Positions 25,378 to 38,502 are shown, counted from the stretch's first letter. The stretch is DNA of 64,000 bases from Hemibagrus wyckioides (GCF_019097595.1 NC_080717.1:3666001-3730000); one strand, 5' to 3'. Numbers and translations are program-made. The notes: generated from the letters alone by a model not told the origin.

Positions 25378-26571
25378 CTAATTTCTCTTTCATTTAGACT
25401 GTTTTCACCTGCTGTTCATTTCACTTTTGCTTTTCATTTCCCCAGTGTGATCTTTTCACAAGCCATATTAGCATTTCTATTGTGCTGATAAAATAAATCT
25501 GCAGTTTAATTCTATATTGAACTACTGGAGGACTGTAAGAACTAATGCTTCATCCTTCCTTAGGTTTTTTTATTCCTAAACTAAAATAACAGAGGTTTAT
25601 ATTCACTTGGTCTCACAGCAGCTTTTTAAAAATCATTTATGAACAAATTAATGTGAGGGAAAACTCTGGAACTCTTGGCTCCTGCCAGGCAGAAAATCTG
25701 GAAGGAAAGTATAGGCCTATAAGTAAGTATAGGCCTGGATTATCTGGGTTTAGTGAAATCCTGGATTCTCAGATACTCCAGGAAATATAGTTCATATGGA
25801 ATTTGCAATAAAATTCTTAATGCACTAGTTAGCATCAGATTCCTTATACTGTTGGTGTAGGAGAGATGTTGGTCAGCAATTAGAAGGAAGAATGAGCTTG
25901 CAGTGGTTTATGATCTTTAGGACAAGAGTTAAGTTGTCTTTATTTGTCACATATACATCACTGCACTTGTCTTTTTCACATTTCACATATCATCATCACT
26001 ACAAGACCGAGCTTCACCCAATGGACACAAGACAGAGAAATTAACTCACACCCACACACAGAAAGAGCCACAACACACACACACACACACACAGCCTCTT
26101 TCACACCTAGATACACAGGTGGGGTGGGGGGGTGTTAGTACTTTACACTGACACACACACACATATGCTGGACACAAACTGCACGTGCTACCAGGTATAA
26201 GAGCTTCAAAATAATTCCGTTAGATTGATTATAAAATGCAAGGTGACCAAATCTGCAAAGTTTTTCTAGGATTATGTTAAAGCCTGCATCCTGGATCTCT
26301 GTAACCCTATGACTCTTTTAAGGGGTTAAAGTGACATTAATATGAAACTTAGCACTGTTATGAACATCTATGCAACTCTTTTATATGAAAAAGAATCCCA
26401 AAACATTTGAATTAAATAGTAATAGTGTTTATAATTTGTTAATGCTATTCCAGATAAACAGTGGTAATACTTTGGTGCAAAAACACAAGTTTTAAGTTTT
26501 CTACTGCTTTTTCTTAAGAAATGAATGAATGAATGAATGAATGAATGAATGAATGAATGAAAGAAAGAAAG

Positions 26572-26602
<31 letters not shown>

Positions 26603-26790
26603 GATTCAATAAATTTTTCAAAAGTTTCTAGGTGTTATTCCATACACCTGCCAGGGACAGCACTAATGACCACAGTCAGATAACTCACTCTGTGGTGTCA
26701 CAGTTTCACATCATAAACCATTGGATCTAAGTGAGATGTGCTCAGTTTGATCATCTGACAGTGTAGCAAGAAGAGACTCAGACCTCAGAC
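21700..26790. other. Gene-free region with many microsatellites
   Basis: No gene was recognised. It holds (GT)n near 21,750-21,785, (CA)n at 22,160-22,206 and 22,460-22,515, (GA)n at 22,342-22,394 and 24,762-24,795, a fragment of a fish repeat at about 23,515-23,595 (GATTCATCAGACCAGGTGAC), (CA)n at 24,170-24,256, (AAAT)n at 25,008-25,055, (CT)n at 25,332-25,374 and (ATGA)n/(ATCA)n at 26,520-26,605. ORFs of His-Thr or Cys-Val repeats come from the CA tracts. Confidence 0.7.
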
Positions 26791-26795
26791 TGTAG

Positions 26796-29219
26796 ATGAT
26801 GATGATGATGATGATGATGATGATACTGATGTGGATTACTTTCATGATTTTTAATAAAGTCGGTAAGTCGGTCACAGAATAAGGATTATCTTTTGAATTA
26901 TTGTTTAGAATGCAGTTTTAGCACACTTCTTAATTATTCATTCTTTATTTCTTGATATTAGATTCTACAGAGAACAATGATATCTCTCAGCCTGACCCAC
27001 TGATCGCTGCTGATGTTGGTGATAACGTGACTCTGCGCTGCTTTACACTGGAAAATGATATCTCTGGATACGTCGTTTGGTATCAGCAAAAAATCGGACA
27101 CGAGCCTCGCATAATAGTCGCAGTCCAACATGAATCCAGTTATGAAAATGAGTTCAAGCCACCGAAATTCAACATCAATGAAGAAAAAAGGAAATACCAT
27201 TTAAAAATCGCTCACGTGGAACCATCAGATGAAGCCATGTATTACTGTGGATATAGAAAATTTTTAACGAGGTTTGGAAATGGAACATTTTTAGCAGTCA
27301 GAGGTAAAAAAATGTAATGTACACTGCTAATTTAATCAACCATCATATGTTTACTAACTGAATAATACTTGTGTGTTGTAGGTGTATTTTTATTGTAATT
27401 TTACGGTTTGGTTTAATGTTTCATACTTGTTTAGTTTGTTTCTGATGTAGTTCTAGTTGCTTTTCACACGTGTTTCATCTAAATGCACTTTTCCGCCAAT
27501 CCATGGCAATATGAATTTTAGTATAACTGAAATAATGTGCTGTATATTATTAACAGGTAATGAAGATGTAAAAGTGTCAGTGTGGCAGCACGGCATGTCG
27601 GACTCGGTTCCTGCAGGAGCCTCAGTGACTCTGCAGTGCTCGGTTCTCTCTGAGAGCAGAGCAGCAGAACTCCAAGTGCTCTGGTTCAGAGCTGCTCCAC
27701 CACAATCCCATCCTCAAATCATTTACACTCATCACAACAGCAGCCATCAGTGTGAGAGCGGCTCTTCTACACACACCTGTGTGTACACCTTCACCAAGAA
27801 CATCCTCAGCCTCAGTGATACTGGAACTTACTACTGCGCTGTGGCCCTGTGTGGGAAGATCATATTTGGGAACGGGACACAAGTACAGCTGGGTAAGAAC
27901 ACCTTCACTTAATCAAAATATGCAATAATAAATTTTCTTCTTTTTTTCTGATTGGTAACATGACAACATTTTTAAATATAGTCAATATCAGCATAATAAG
28001 TGATATACAGCATAACATACATGTTTAATGTTATGATTTTTTAATGTTTGTGCTACGGAAGAGTCTAAGGATCCTGTAGTGATCTTCCTCGCTGTAGCTT
28101 TGGGAATGTGTGTGGTTGTGCTCTTTGCTCATATCGTTACCTATAAAGGGAGAAACCGTGAATATTTCAGTGGTGAGTCTTCATTATTTTGTATAGACGC
28201 TTTTCAAATAATATGAACAATTCTTATATCTGTGGTGAGCTGAGGAAACACTTCACATGATGAAATTTTTACATTTTCTTTTGACAAAAAATATATTTCC
28301 TGAAAGGTTTGTATGTCAAACACATATACTGTTTGTATGTCAAACACATATATTTTCTATACCTGAATTTATTCATGGCCTACTGTGTGTTTTTTGAAGC
28401 AGTCCCTTTTCTAACTAAAATAATTTTTTCAGACAGACTTTTTTTCTGAATTTTTGTTTCCAGGGTTTTTGGTAATGTACATTTTGTATGATTAATTCTG
28501 AGATGCCAAGCACACTATAGGCAAATTTTATTTATGTATATATGTATTTATTTATTTATTTATTTACTTTGTCAAAACTGAATTTTTCTGAATTCAGCAT
28601 CAGAAACATATATATATTTATGGATCTCAACATCAACATATTTTCTCTCGACAGGAAAATCTCAAGAACATATGGTAAATAAAACATCAAATCAGGTAAC
28701 TAATGCTGAGATTCTTCTTTTTCTTCTGCTTCTTAATAGTAGCAGTAGTAGCCTTATTATTTCAATTATTTTGCTTTTTGGTTTCACAATTAGAAAAGCC
28801 TTATTTGATTGGGATTTATTGTATTCAGCTATTGGAATTTAAGTGATTGTGAACAAGCTTCCTGAAAACTTATGTTGAACACCGAGTTCAGTCAGTGATA
28901 CTATTTCTGTTAGAAATGACCTAAACCTCAAAATAGAAAAAAACACGTGATCATTTCTGATCATTTCTTGTCTGAATTACATTAGCTTAAAAACTAATAC
29001 AGCTCAAATAAGGCTAAATGTTACAATTTGCTAATATTCCCATCACTGACCTACACTGTACACATAATATTTTAAAAGAATCTCTCATATCCATTCCCAC
29101 AGGGCCGTGATGCTGTGGAGCTGAATTATGCTGCCTTGCAAATTCTTAAAAAAAGTAAAAAGACAGAACGAGCTCATGATAATGTGTATTCGGAAGTGAT
29201 TTACTCTACTGTGTCTTAG
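26796..29219 (+). CDS. nitr: NITR gene A: two-Ig inhibitory-type novel immune-type receptor
   Basis: NITRs are teleost leukocyte surface receptors with antigen-receptor-like V domains. Exons: 26,796-26,862, 26,962-27,303, 27,557-27,892, 28,062-28,172, 28,655-28,695, 29,103-29,219 (337 aa). Residues 1-22 form the signal peptide, starting with nine Met codons; an in-frame TAG precedes the first. Residues 23-136 are the V domain (NVTLRCFTLE, VVWYQQKIG, DEAMYYCGYRK) ending in the J-like RFGNGTFLAV. Residues 137-248 are the V/I domain ([44 protein letters not shown]). Residues 249-285 hold the transmembrane helix. The tail has ITIMs LNYAAL (Y308) and VIYSTV (Y333) plus NVYSEV. All joins are phase 1 except the last intron (phase 0). 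The start codon among the Met run is uncertain. The overall call is secure. Confidence 0.88.
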
Positions 29220-29279
29220 ATAGTAGATGTCAATGAGTTTCTCATGTTAATTGTTTTCATATTTGTAGTGTTTCTTTCC

Positions 29280-32195
29280 TGATAATAAATAAATAAATAA
29301 ATAAATAAATAAATAGTGCTTGCAATGCCATGTATTCCTAAGTATTCCAAAAGTAGAAACTTATTGTTTTTATTTTGTTTAATTCTCAACTGTCACAGTT
29401 ATTGAGCACCAGGTGTAACGTTTGTACCCTGGTCACCTGAGTGGGGAACTCCCATGGCTGAAGCTATGGGAACGCTTCTTTGCTGAGGTTGTGTCTGAAG
29501 CTCTGTGTGAAATCACCCTAATGTATCAACTTGGGTAGGTCATGTGAAGAAACAGAGTGCACCAGTAACCCTTAAAAGGGCATCTATGTCACATTACTCC
29601 AGCTTATACTTGTCTGAAGGAAGCAAGGATGACTGAAGTGTACATACAGCATGCCCTATAGGCTTCGTAGATAGCCACTACTTGTGGGGCAGAGGGCAGA
29701 AGACCCGCTACAACTGGCTATAACTTGGCTTTTCACATGCATATCCCACCCTGAGATGCAGGGCAACCTTGACCATGCCAAAAGCAGACTCTTGGCAGGA
29801 GGGGCCAACTTTCTTAGGGAGGCCAAGGCTAATAGCAGAGCCATTTCCATGGTCAGAAACTTCTCAGAGGCTGACTCCATTGACTCAAAGTGTTAGAGCT
29901 GCCCCTCCAGAACCACTGAGAGGTCCCAGGAGGGAAGACATGGTCTGGTGGTGGAAAATCAACCCCTGCATCTGAGAGAGGTTCCTCTTGATTGGAATCT
30001 CCCAAGAAGCACTGTAGAAAAGGGGAAATTAGTCAGACTCAGGTGGTCCAGTAAAGATCCATAAGTAACATATGGACTCAATCATGATGCACCCTGGCTA
30101 TGACACCCATGAGCAGAGCAGCAAAAGAAATCTGGTCTCTACTTAGGACAAGATCTGTTGTACCAATCTGAACAAAGGGCACAAACACAGCCCTAATAAT
30201 TGATGAATGGGACCACCGAAGGTAGGCCCTGAGTTTCAGGAGAAAGTGTTTCAGCTTTAAAAACACAGCCACTATCTTCAAGCAATCTGTGTGCCATGAG
30301 TGACAATGGCACTCCAATCATATTTCAGCTAGTGGCTGACATCATGTGTCACCAGGGTGAAAGAAATCTGCCTTAAAGCCTTCAGAATAAATAGTGCAGG
30401 TGCCCGTATCTTAAAATAAGTGGCAATGAAATTGTTCCATTATCAGATTTCGAGTTGGGGTCACTGGGGCCATCTAGCAGGCATACGATTACGTCAGCAA
30501 TTTCCCATACAAGGGGTCCTCGACTTACGTCAGAATTCCGTTCCTACGGCACGACATAACGCGATTTTCGCCGTAAGTCGGAACTCACATACTGTACATA
30601 AGTACCTATGTCACTCACCTACACCAGCGGATGTAAACAAAGCTGTCTTCCTCGTATAGCACCACGTGACGACGTATTCGTCCACTCCGCTCGCCAACTT
30701 GTTCCCGCGTGAAATTTGTTTTAACATCGCAAATGGCATACATCGGAATAATGGAACAAGACTTTCTTAGTAAATTTATGGGAAATGGCGACCTAACCAC
30801 GAAACGCAGTAGGTTGAGGACGACGTAAATCGAGGACCTGCTGTACTTTGATTGGATAATTGGAGTAGTCAGATGCAGCAAACCGCACAAACTAAATTAT
30901 ATATATATATATACATTGTTATACATTGTTTCTATATTCACTGCATCTCATTTTGGTTGCTGCGTCTCCCGGAGATTGCAGTTTGCTGCATATGTCATCA
31001 AGAATGTCTTTATTGAGAAGAGTAACCATAATAAAATGGACTATTCCTTGTGAGGTGTGAAATACTGTAGAATAATTTCTGTTTTACTTTGCTATTTAAC
31101 GGTTGATTGGTATCTACTGCGGTAGCGTCATAATGATGCTATGGATTAATTCAGGAAGGACACCACTGCATCTCTCAGTTAACTCTCACAAACAAACACA
31201 CACACACACACACAAACATCACACACACGAAATATTGTTCCTGTTCACCTGACATACCATGTTTTCCTATGCAGATTTATCTGGTAATTGATCGTGTTTT
31301 TTTGTTCTGTTTGTTATTCAACTGTCCTTCTACCTATTTCTGCCCATGATGTTGCTCACAATTTGCAATCGTTACCTCTAATTTTTAAAACAAAGCCCTT
31401 CCTGCTACTGCAGCCATCTCTGGGGTCTGAAAATTCAGATGATCGGGTTTATTCACAAACTGTTTTCAGGATCATTTCACATGGAAATACAGTTATCTTG
31501 GGGGAAAAACAAATTAGTACCTTGTATTTTGCCTCTGAATTTGTGTAAATTTACATACTGTATAAAAAGACTTGCTAAAGTGAACCTGTATCGAGCGATT
31601 TCAAAACGTATCATTTACAAAGAGTTTCTGTGATTTTATTTGCATGAAAGTAATTAAACGTTTCTATAAAAATGAAATCATTCACCCATTGCTTCTGTCT
31701 ATTGTTTATGCAGCATTAGCATGGCGAATAAGACATTAAAGGATGAGGGGAAAAAAAGATTCCAAATAGATATCATTAGACGCTATTAGTATATTTTTGT
31801 CAAGAAATTAAGATATCTCATAAATAAACCTGGACATAATAAATGTCCATAGTTTAAAAAATATGATAATGTTTTAATAGTATTTCATTGCTAAATAAAA
31901 AGGAATAAATCTCTATAAATGAGTGTACATAGCATCTTCAGCAGATTTGAACTCCTTAAGAAGCACTAAAGGGTGTGGCACTAAACAGCAGCAAACAGGA
32001 AATGTTCACTTTTTTCAATTAATATAGTATTCTAGTATATTTCTTTCAACTTTTTTCCAGTTGTTTCTATTACATCCTACTACATGGACTTTTCACCTAT
32101 GACTCGAGCTCGAGCTTTGAGCTAGTGAGCAAGCGATGTTACCAAAATAGAAACCAGTAGATGGAAAGGAAAACATTTTCCATCTACACAGAGAA
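29280..32195. other. Intergenic region between NITR A and B
   Basis: A polyadenylation signal for gene A lies at about 29,284 (GATAATAAATAAATA). About 29,420-29,620 resembles a second segment at about 36,205-36,365 (GGTAGGTCATGTGA, ACATTACTCCAGCTT in both), so both are copies of one repeat. A MITE lies at 30,508-30,845. A (CA)n tract lies at about 31,196-31,214. No gene was recognised; the ORFs here have no domains. Confidence 0.6.
30508..30845. mobile_element. MITE with GGTCCTCGACTTACG termini
   Basis: The left end is AGGGGTCCTCGACTTACGTC and the right end is GACGACGTAAATCGAGGACC, an imperfect inverted repeat. An internal palindrome TACGGC...GCCGTAAGTCGG lies near the left end. There is no coding potential. 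The family was not identified. Confidence 0.55.
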
Positions 32196-32198
32196 CCT

Positions 32199-32262
32199 GT
32201 GATGAGCAGCCAATCAGATGAAAGTATCCAGTACAAAATACTTGGTGCTTTCTCATTTGGCT
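32199..32262 (+). promoter_or_regulatory. Putative NITR B promoter
   Basis: CAGCCAATCAGATGAAAGTA followed by TCCAGTACAAAATA aligns with the segments before genes C and D (CAGCCAATGAGATGAAAGTC, TCCAGTATRAAATTC). The shared CCAAT box, GATGAAAG motif and TATA-position A-rich element, about 80 bases before the ATG in all three, suggest a core promoter. Only comparison between the copies supports it. Confidence 0.5.
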
Positions 32263-32279
32263 ACACTGACATGCTCAAC

Positions 32280-33057
32280 ATGAATGTCATTTCATCTCTG
32301 AAGATGTCTGCACTCAGAAGTCTTGTCTTATCTCTTTGCTTAATATGTAAGTTTTTAAAGGATTATAGCTGAGGAACTCTTCTTGTTTCTATTTATTTTA
32401 AAATGTAATCCAGTTTGTTGTATTAAATAAAACTGTACTTATTTTCAGCCCCAGTACAAACTATGGATCTTTCCGGAATATCAATTCTCACTGTGAAGTT
32501 TGGAGAAAGAGTTTCTCTTAACTGCCCGTTTGTGAAGGCTAATAGTATAGATCGGGTGCTTTGGTTTAAACAAATGATTGGAGCGATGCCTCAAAAAGTG
32601 GGAGAAAGAGCAACATATAAAGAAATCAAAATTTCCCCCGAGTTTGAGACGTCGGGATTTTTAATAGAGACGATCGATAATGCCGTTTCTCTGACAATTC
32701 CACGAATTAAAAGAGAAGATGGAGGACTTTACTTCTGTGGGATATTAAGCTGGGTGAATTTTACACTTTCTAATGGAACTTTCCTGGCTGTAACAGGTAA
32801 TGAACTGAATCTTTTCTGTACAATTTGACTGTTATGAAGATGTGCAGAAATTTGTGCACTCAATTTGTGCTTTGAGTCTGATTGTACTCAAATCTAAAGA
32901 GAGAAAAAATCTAAAGAATGTAGATACAGCATTTTACCTCTTAATCTATTAAAAAGGGCCCTATGGAAATTGTTCATTATGAAAGGTCCAATTGGTTGAA
33001 ATTGGCTGCAAAAATCTATCAAATACTTTGTGAGATATTTTCCTAAAAGAAAATCTT

Positions 33058-33122
<65 letters not shown>

Positions 33123-35086
33123 TTTACATTACTGCCCTTTACATTAATAAGTTCCTAGGTCTTAAGATTAGTTGCTAGGTATAGTAGTATAGATATTTTA
33201 GATATAAGATCTATTTAATCAAACAGTTCATTGGAAATTTGTTATATCATTTATGTTCTTTACATGACATTAAGATCTTTTCATATTTTATTTGAATTTA
33301 TTGGTACAATTGCGCTTGGCACATTTTTCCAAAGAAACTTCAGAATACAACCCCAGTGGTTAATGTGTTAAGGCTCTAAGGCATGTTCTCACTGTGGATT
33401 TCTTCTGGATTCTACAGTTTTCTCTCACCTCTCAAAACCATTCTAGCTCAGTGCGTGAGGATAAATCAGCCGTACTTGTGAAGGAGTGTGTGTATGTCTT
33501 TCTGTGATAAATCTTCAAGGTCCAAAGTGTATCCAAGGTGTATTCAAGCCTTGTGGGTATTTTTTCCAGTATAGACTCATGAATGTTTGAGTTCTTGTAG
33601 TGAACTGTGAAATTAGGGTGAAATTAAAAGCTTTAAATCGCAGACTAATCTGTAATCAGAATGATTTCTAGTCATGGGTTAGTGTGTGTGATTTGTAATG
33701 TATAGTATTTTGCTATCGACTAAAATAAACGTAGTATTTATTATTTTAAATCTGTGTATTATGTTTGCCCTGTGTCTGTGTTGATTGATTTCTTTTGGGT
33801 ACCACAGTTTCCTGCCACCAAACACCAAAAACTAAGCTCTCACTCTGTCTATATCGCACTGACCAGATGACAGAGATGTAAAAGTGTCGGTGTTGCAGCA
33901 CGGCATGTCGGACTCGGTTCCTGCAGGAGCCTCAGTCACTCTGCAGTGCTCGGTTCTCTCTGAGAGCAGAGCAGCAGAACTCCAAGTGCTCTGGTTCAGA
34001 GCTGCTCCACCACAATCCCATCCTCAAATCATTTACACTCATCACAACAGCAGCCATCAGTGTGAGAGCGGCTCTTCTACACACACCTGTGTGTACAACT
34101 TCACCAAGAACATCCTCAGCCTCAGTGATACTGGAACTTACTACTGCGCTGTGGCCCTGTGTGGGAAGATCGTAATTGGGAATGGGACACCAGTACAGCT
34201 GAAGAACTCTGGTTGGTGAACAATTTGTGACTATTATTTGGGTTTTATAGATACAAAAATCTTGTTAATATTATGTTATGCGTCATGCTATGTTTTATTT
34301 CTTGGTGCTCATATTACATGTTCATATGCAGACAATAACTTTTTTGTTTGTTTGTCTCTCAAAGCAACAGCTTATAATCCTGTGGTGATCTGTCTGGGAA
34401 CAGCGTTGGTAATGTGTGGGATTCTGATCTCTGTTCAAACTGTTTTACTCTGTAAAAGGAAAAACTGTCAACAACACAACACAGGTGAGTGTTCAATATA
34501 ATGCTTTGCAAAAAGAAAATGTTAGCAGTGTCAGATCTTTGTGCAGAGTGAGTCAAATCTGTTCTGTTATCTGTTGTTATATATTCCAGAGAGAAGACAA
34601 CATGGTGCTATTACAAACACTAAGAAAACGAACACGCAGGTACTTTGTTCACTTGCTACAGGAAATGACTCAGGATTATAACCATGATGATGGTGATGAT
34701 TTCCTTTTACAATATAATATTTGTACTTAACTTTTCATACTTTTAACTTTTCTTTTCATAGTTAATGGGTTATTATTCTTGCTAGATATACTGTAGCATT
34801 TCAGTAAATGTAATAATCATCGTTAATGAGTCAAAAATTCTAATATTATAGTTCTACAGCATAATATATATATATATATATATATATATAGTCATCAGAT
34901 TTGTTATGACTACTGTATTTATTTATTCATTCATTTATTTATTTGTTTGTTTAGGACTGTGACACTGTGGAGCTGAATTATGCTGCTTTAAACTTTACAG
35001 AAAGAAAAAGTAAACGAGTGAGAGAAAATCAAGCTCAATTTCACAAAAGTGTATACTCCGAAATGAAATCTTCCACAGTTAATTAA
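32280..35086 (+). CDS. nitr: NITR gene B: two-Ig inhibitory-type receptor
   Basis: Exons: 32,280-32,346, 32,449-32,796, 33,867-34,211, 34,365-34,484, 34,590-34,639, 34,955-35,086 (353 aa). Residues 1-22 are the signal peptide (a second in-frame ATG at 32,304 is an alternative start). Residues 23-138 are the V domain (RVSLNCPFVKA, VLWFKQMIGAMPQ, GGLYFCGILSW) with a weak J-like end LSNGTFLAV. Residues 139-253 are the V/I domain ([40 protein letters not shown]). Residues 254-293 contain the transmembrane helix (PVVICLGTALVMCGILISV). The tail carries ITIM LNYAAL (Y319); the distal SVYSEM lacks an I/V/L at +3. The V/I donor (CTCTG|GTTGGT) is weak but keeps the phase. Next to it, the V/I exon is nearly the same as in A, C and D. 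Confidence 0.87.
33059..33122 (+). repeat. (GATA)n microsatellite in NITR B intron
   Basis: About 15 units of GATA lie between the V and V/I exons of gene B. A longer (GATA)n tract lies upstream of gene D. Confidence 0.95.
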
Positions 35087-36618
35087 AATATTTTCTACAT
35101 ATATATGTAGAAATGTAATAGAATTTGTATTCTTTATTTTTTTTTCCTGTTCATGAATAATATTGCTTTACTTCTACGCTAATAAAATGGTGATGCTGAT
35201 TTCAAATGATCTGGATTTTTTTGCAATGTCAGAACTTTTATAAGATCTGCTTGTCAGGAAACACTTGATTTAAAAACAAAACAAAACAAAAAAAGATTTG
35301 TTTGCAGTACTGAGTAAATCGGCAAAGATTTACATTTTATTTTTCAGAACAAAGTAATACCTTGTCTGTATTTCCTGCTTTTTTCATTAAAGTCTATACA
35401 CATTCATCAGTAATAAATGTACATAAAAGAGTAATAACGAGTACATAAGAGTACATAACTGTTGTTGTCTTCTCTGATTCTGTAAGTGGAAGAAGTTTGT
35501 GGTTTGAGGTTGAGAAGAAGGCTGAGAGAGTAGGAACAGTCTCCACCTTAAACCACCCACTTTCAGATCCCTTGAACAGAGGTGGCTTTAACATTTACAA
35601 ATTTTACCTCCTTGCTATGGAAACACTGGCAACCTGCCCAAGCAAAGTCTACCCCAAGACTACAGTTAACAAAAACATGAATAAAAATTAAAGCCTGTTC
35701 TGTATAACACAGTAACAGAAGGTTTCTTTCATCACTATCGTACACACGTACAGTGATATTCTGTATTCCTGTGTAAGTTATTCATTTCATTATTCAGTTC
35801 AGTTTTATTTGGATAGCACTTGGACAATGGACATTGTCTAAAAGCAGAAATATAAAAATCTAGAATAAAGATTTTGAAATTAAAATTAATATTCACCTTA
35901 ATGAGCAAGCCAGAAGCAACCATGTTGAGGAAATACTAACAGAGACGATATGAAGAAGAAACATTCATAAGAACCAGACTCACTCATTTGGGTGACACTG
36001 GAGAGTGTGATTATAAATAATAACACCTAGCCTCAGAATAAAGCTTTTTCCAGTGGAACGAAATAAGTTCATCTGAATATACTGTATAACTTGATATTTA
36101 ACATCAGGTCTTCATCAGAAATCAGTGTGAACTTCATGCAAAGGCATGTTTATAAATCCCAGTGGTATGACATGGTACTCTTAATTCCCTTCCATGGTGT
36201 AGAATTCCGTTCACTTTTGAGGGAACTCGACATTGCATCATGGCAGATGTTAGGGGAATGCATCTTTGCTGAGACTGTGTCTGTGTGAAATCACAGCTCA
36301 GGTAGGTCATGTGACAAAGCGGGGTGTGCCAGCACATTACTCCAGCTTCTTTGTCTTCAGGAAGTGCTGTGTTTATGTTTGTGCCAATTGTTTGTCCCAT
36401 CTGTCTAGAAAAGAAGATGTATATAAAAAATTAGGAAAGATGGCGAGCAATCGTTCAGAAAGTGCATGCATCCGTGTCCATACATTACAAAGGACGACTC
36501 ACATTTTTGTTTGGCATGCACAGCTCTCCATATAATGTCTCGGATATAATGCATCCATTTCAGCTCTGGGAGCTTTGTGATGTCTCCCAACCTGGATGAG
36601 GATATAAAGCAGCAGTTG

Positions 36619-36812
36619 AGGATGTGGTAGCTTAGTGGTTAAGGCATTGAACTACTAACTGGAAGGTTGTGACTTTGAATCCCAAGACCACCAAGCCACC
36701 ACTGCTGGGTCACTGAGCAAGGCCCTTAAGGCTCAATTGCTCAGTTGTATAATAAGAGGTAACATGTAAGTCGCTCTGGATAAAGGGTGACTGCCAAATG
36801 CTAGAAATGTTG
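36619..36812 (+). repeat. tRNA-derived SINE
   Basis: GATGTGGTAGCTTAGTGGTT (A-box region), GACTTTGAATCCCAAGACC (B-box region), GAGCAAGGCCCTTAAGGCTC and the tail GTCGCTCTGGATAAAGGGTG ACTGCCAAATGC. It has the same layout and tail as the copies at 16,068, 19,188 and 59,508. Confidence 0.82.
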
Positions 36813-37489
36813 ACGCCGCTGCGTTCTGTGGTGTTCAAAGTGCTCCTTGTGGTGATTACACATGCTGTTGCTTAGGTTGGCCTGATGAAATGGTAAGCGT
36901 TGGCCGCTCTAAGCTGGATGACTGCTAACTTCATGCCACTTTCCACCTCCGTGCATGCATACATTCAGTCAGATTTCCTTCATCTCTTATTTACACTCCC
37001 ACCCATGAACACAGACTTCCTCTCTACTGTCACCTTGATATCTCTGAGCTCAGAGTGTAGCTACGTGTCTAGTAGCCATCCTAGAGAATGGGGAAAATGT
37101 GCAGTCCTGATTAATCCTGTTTCTCATTGTAGCAGCTGGTAGCCAATAAAATATGATGAAACATATTAAAGAATGTGTTTGTTTGACATCTTAGATGGTT
37201 AAATATGCTAATGCTGACTTTGTAGATCTTTGTGGAACAAATAATGAGCAACACAATATTAATTCTATTACATGTATGTAACAAGACAGACTGTATGTGT
37301 TTTTGCCTAGAATGTATTATTTCATGGGGGTGAAACCTCAAATCTCGCCTCACAAATGATAAAATATGCTGTATGACAGGACCTTGCTGAATAAATTACG
37401 GAAATTAGCGAGCTATGATTTTACACTGTTAAGATTTAAACAGTGTGTTAGACATTACCAAGACTGGAACCCAAGCTACTGGTGTCAGT

Positions 37490-38180
37490 ACAGTAATACA
37501 TCACACATCCGCGAGGTTATGTTCCAGGACGCATTGTGAATGTCAAGGTTTTGCGGATGTGCGGTGGAGTCACTAAAAATGCTAATACTGTACTGTAAAT
37601 GCTTATTTTTAGAATTTAAACCTTAAATATTATCCCAATCATGCTCCCAAAACACTTTAATTTCATTTAAAAGTTAGCTTAATACATTACCCTTAAAAAA
37701 GAAATAAATGTTTGACGTAAAAATAGAGTACAGTATCACCTGTATAAAAAAACAAGGAAAAATCACTGAGATCACTTATTAACCATGACATCACGCATAC
37801 AAAGCATCCTAGCTACCAGCCAATCAGCAGTTAGGTGAAACTGCTCTTTGATTGGCTACTTCCAACGTCGTAATGGCTGCACTGCACGTATGTGATATTG
37901 GCGACGTTCGATATCATTAAAATAACATTTATATTTTATTTATATATTATATATTTTGTTGATTTTACTTTTATATTTATATTACTAAATTAATAAACTA
38001 AATTTTTCTTAATAATTTCGCATTAAAAAGCATGAAAATGTATAAATGGCCATGAAATTAGCCGTAAACACTTTTGCAGGATTTTGCGGGATTGCAAAAA
38101 ATTTGCGGATGCAAATTAGTTAGGTTCCAAAGAAAATTCCTCTGATCAATGAAGCCACGAATCGTATGACACGGCTCTGT
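37490..38180. mobile_element. Possible non-autonomous DNA transposon
   Basis: The left part has ACATCCGCGAGGTTATGTTC and TTGCGGATGTGCGG. The right part has TTTGCGGATGCAAATTAGTT and AGGTTCCAAAG. Related words in both halves suggest an old DNA transposon, but clear termini were not defined and there is no coding content. Confidence 0.35.
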
Positions 38181-38441
38181 GAGGTATTACCGTATAGACG
38201 GATCTGAGACAGGACTGTGTCCTTTTACTGTTAAATGATTAAATATACAGCAGATGTATTGTTGGCCAATGAAATATTCAGCTATGCTTTTATTTTTTAA
38301 ATTTATTTTATTGATAACACTGAAAATGTAAAGTCTAAACACTTCGATGTGAATATGTTTCTTGGTGCACTCTTCACCACTCACTTCCCTTCTGCTTGCC
38401 AGTTACAAACAAACATGTAGGTGGAATGGAAATTTAAAGTG

Positions 38442-38502
38442 AACATGTGACTTGTTCCAGCCAATGAGATGAAAGTCTCCAGTATGAAATTCTCAGAGGT
38501 TT
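38442..38502 (+). promoter_or_regulatory. Putative NITR C promoter
   Basis: ACATGTGACTTGTTCCAGCC, AATGAGATGAAAGTC and TCCAGTATGAAATTC are almost the same as before gene D and related to gene B. The match to D continues through the 5' leader (CACCTCGACCCAAA) to the ATG. CCAAT plus a TATA-like A-rich element at a fixed distance suggests a core promoter. Confidence 0.55.

Larger units (their letters stand above)
35090..38435. other. Intergenic region between NITR B and C
   Basis: Gene B probably ends near AATAAA at about 35,180 (CGCTAATAAAATGG). The rest has a decayed repeat shared with 29,420-29,620 (about 36,205-36,365), a SINE (36,619-36,812) and a transposon-like stretch (37,490-38,180) rich in CGGATG/CATCCGC motifs. 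No gene was recognised. Confidence 0.6.

Noticed and set aside
27622..27882. Antisense ORFs over all V/I exons (also 40,500, 46,011)
   Set aside because: They are open only because the sense V/I exon is conserved and GC-richer; no start context or domain, and the sense exon fits NITR exactly.
33059..33122. Regular GATA repeats as a CRISPR-like array
   Set aside because: No spacers; simple tetranucleotide microsatellite in a vertebrate genome.
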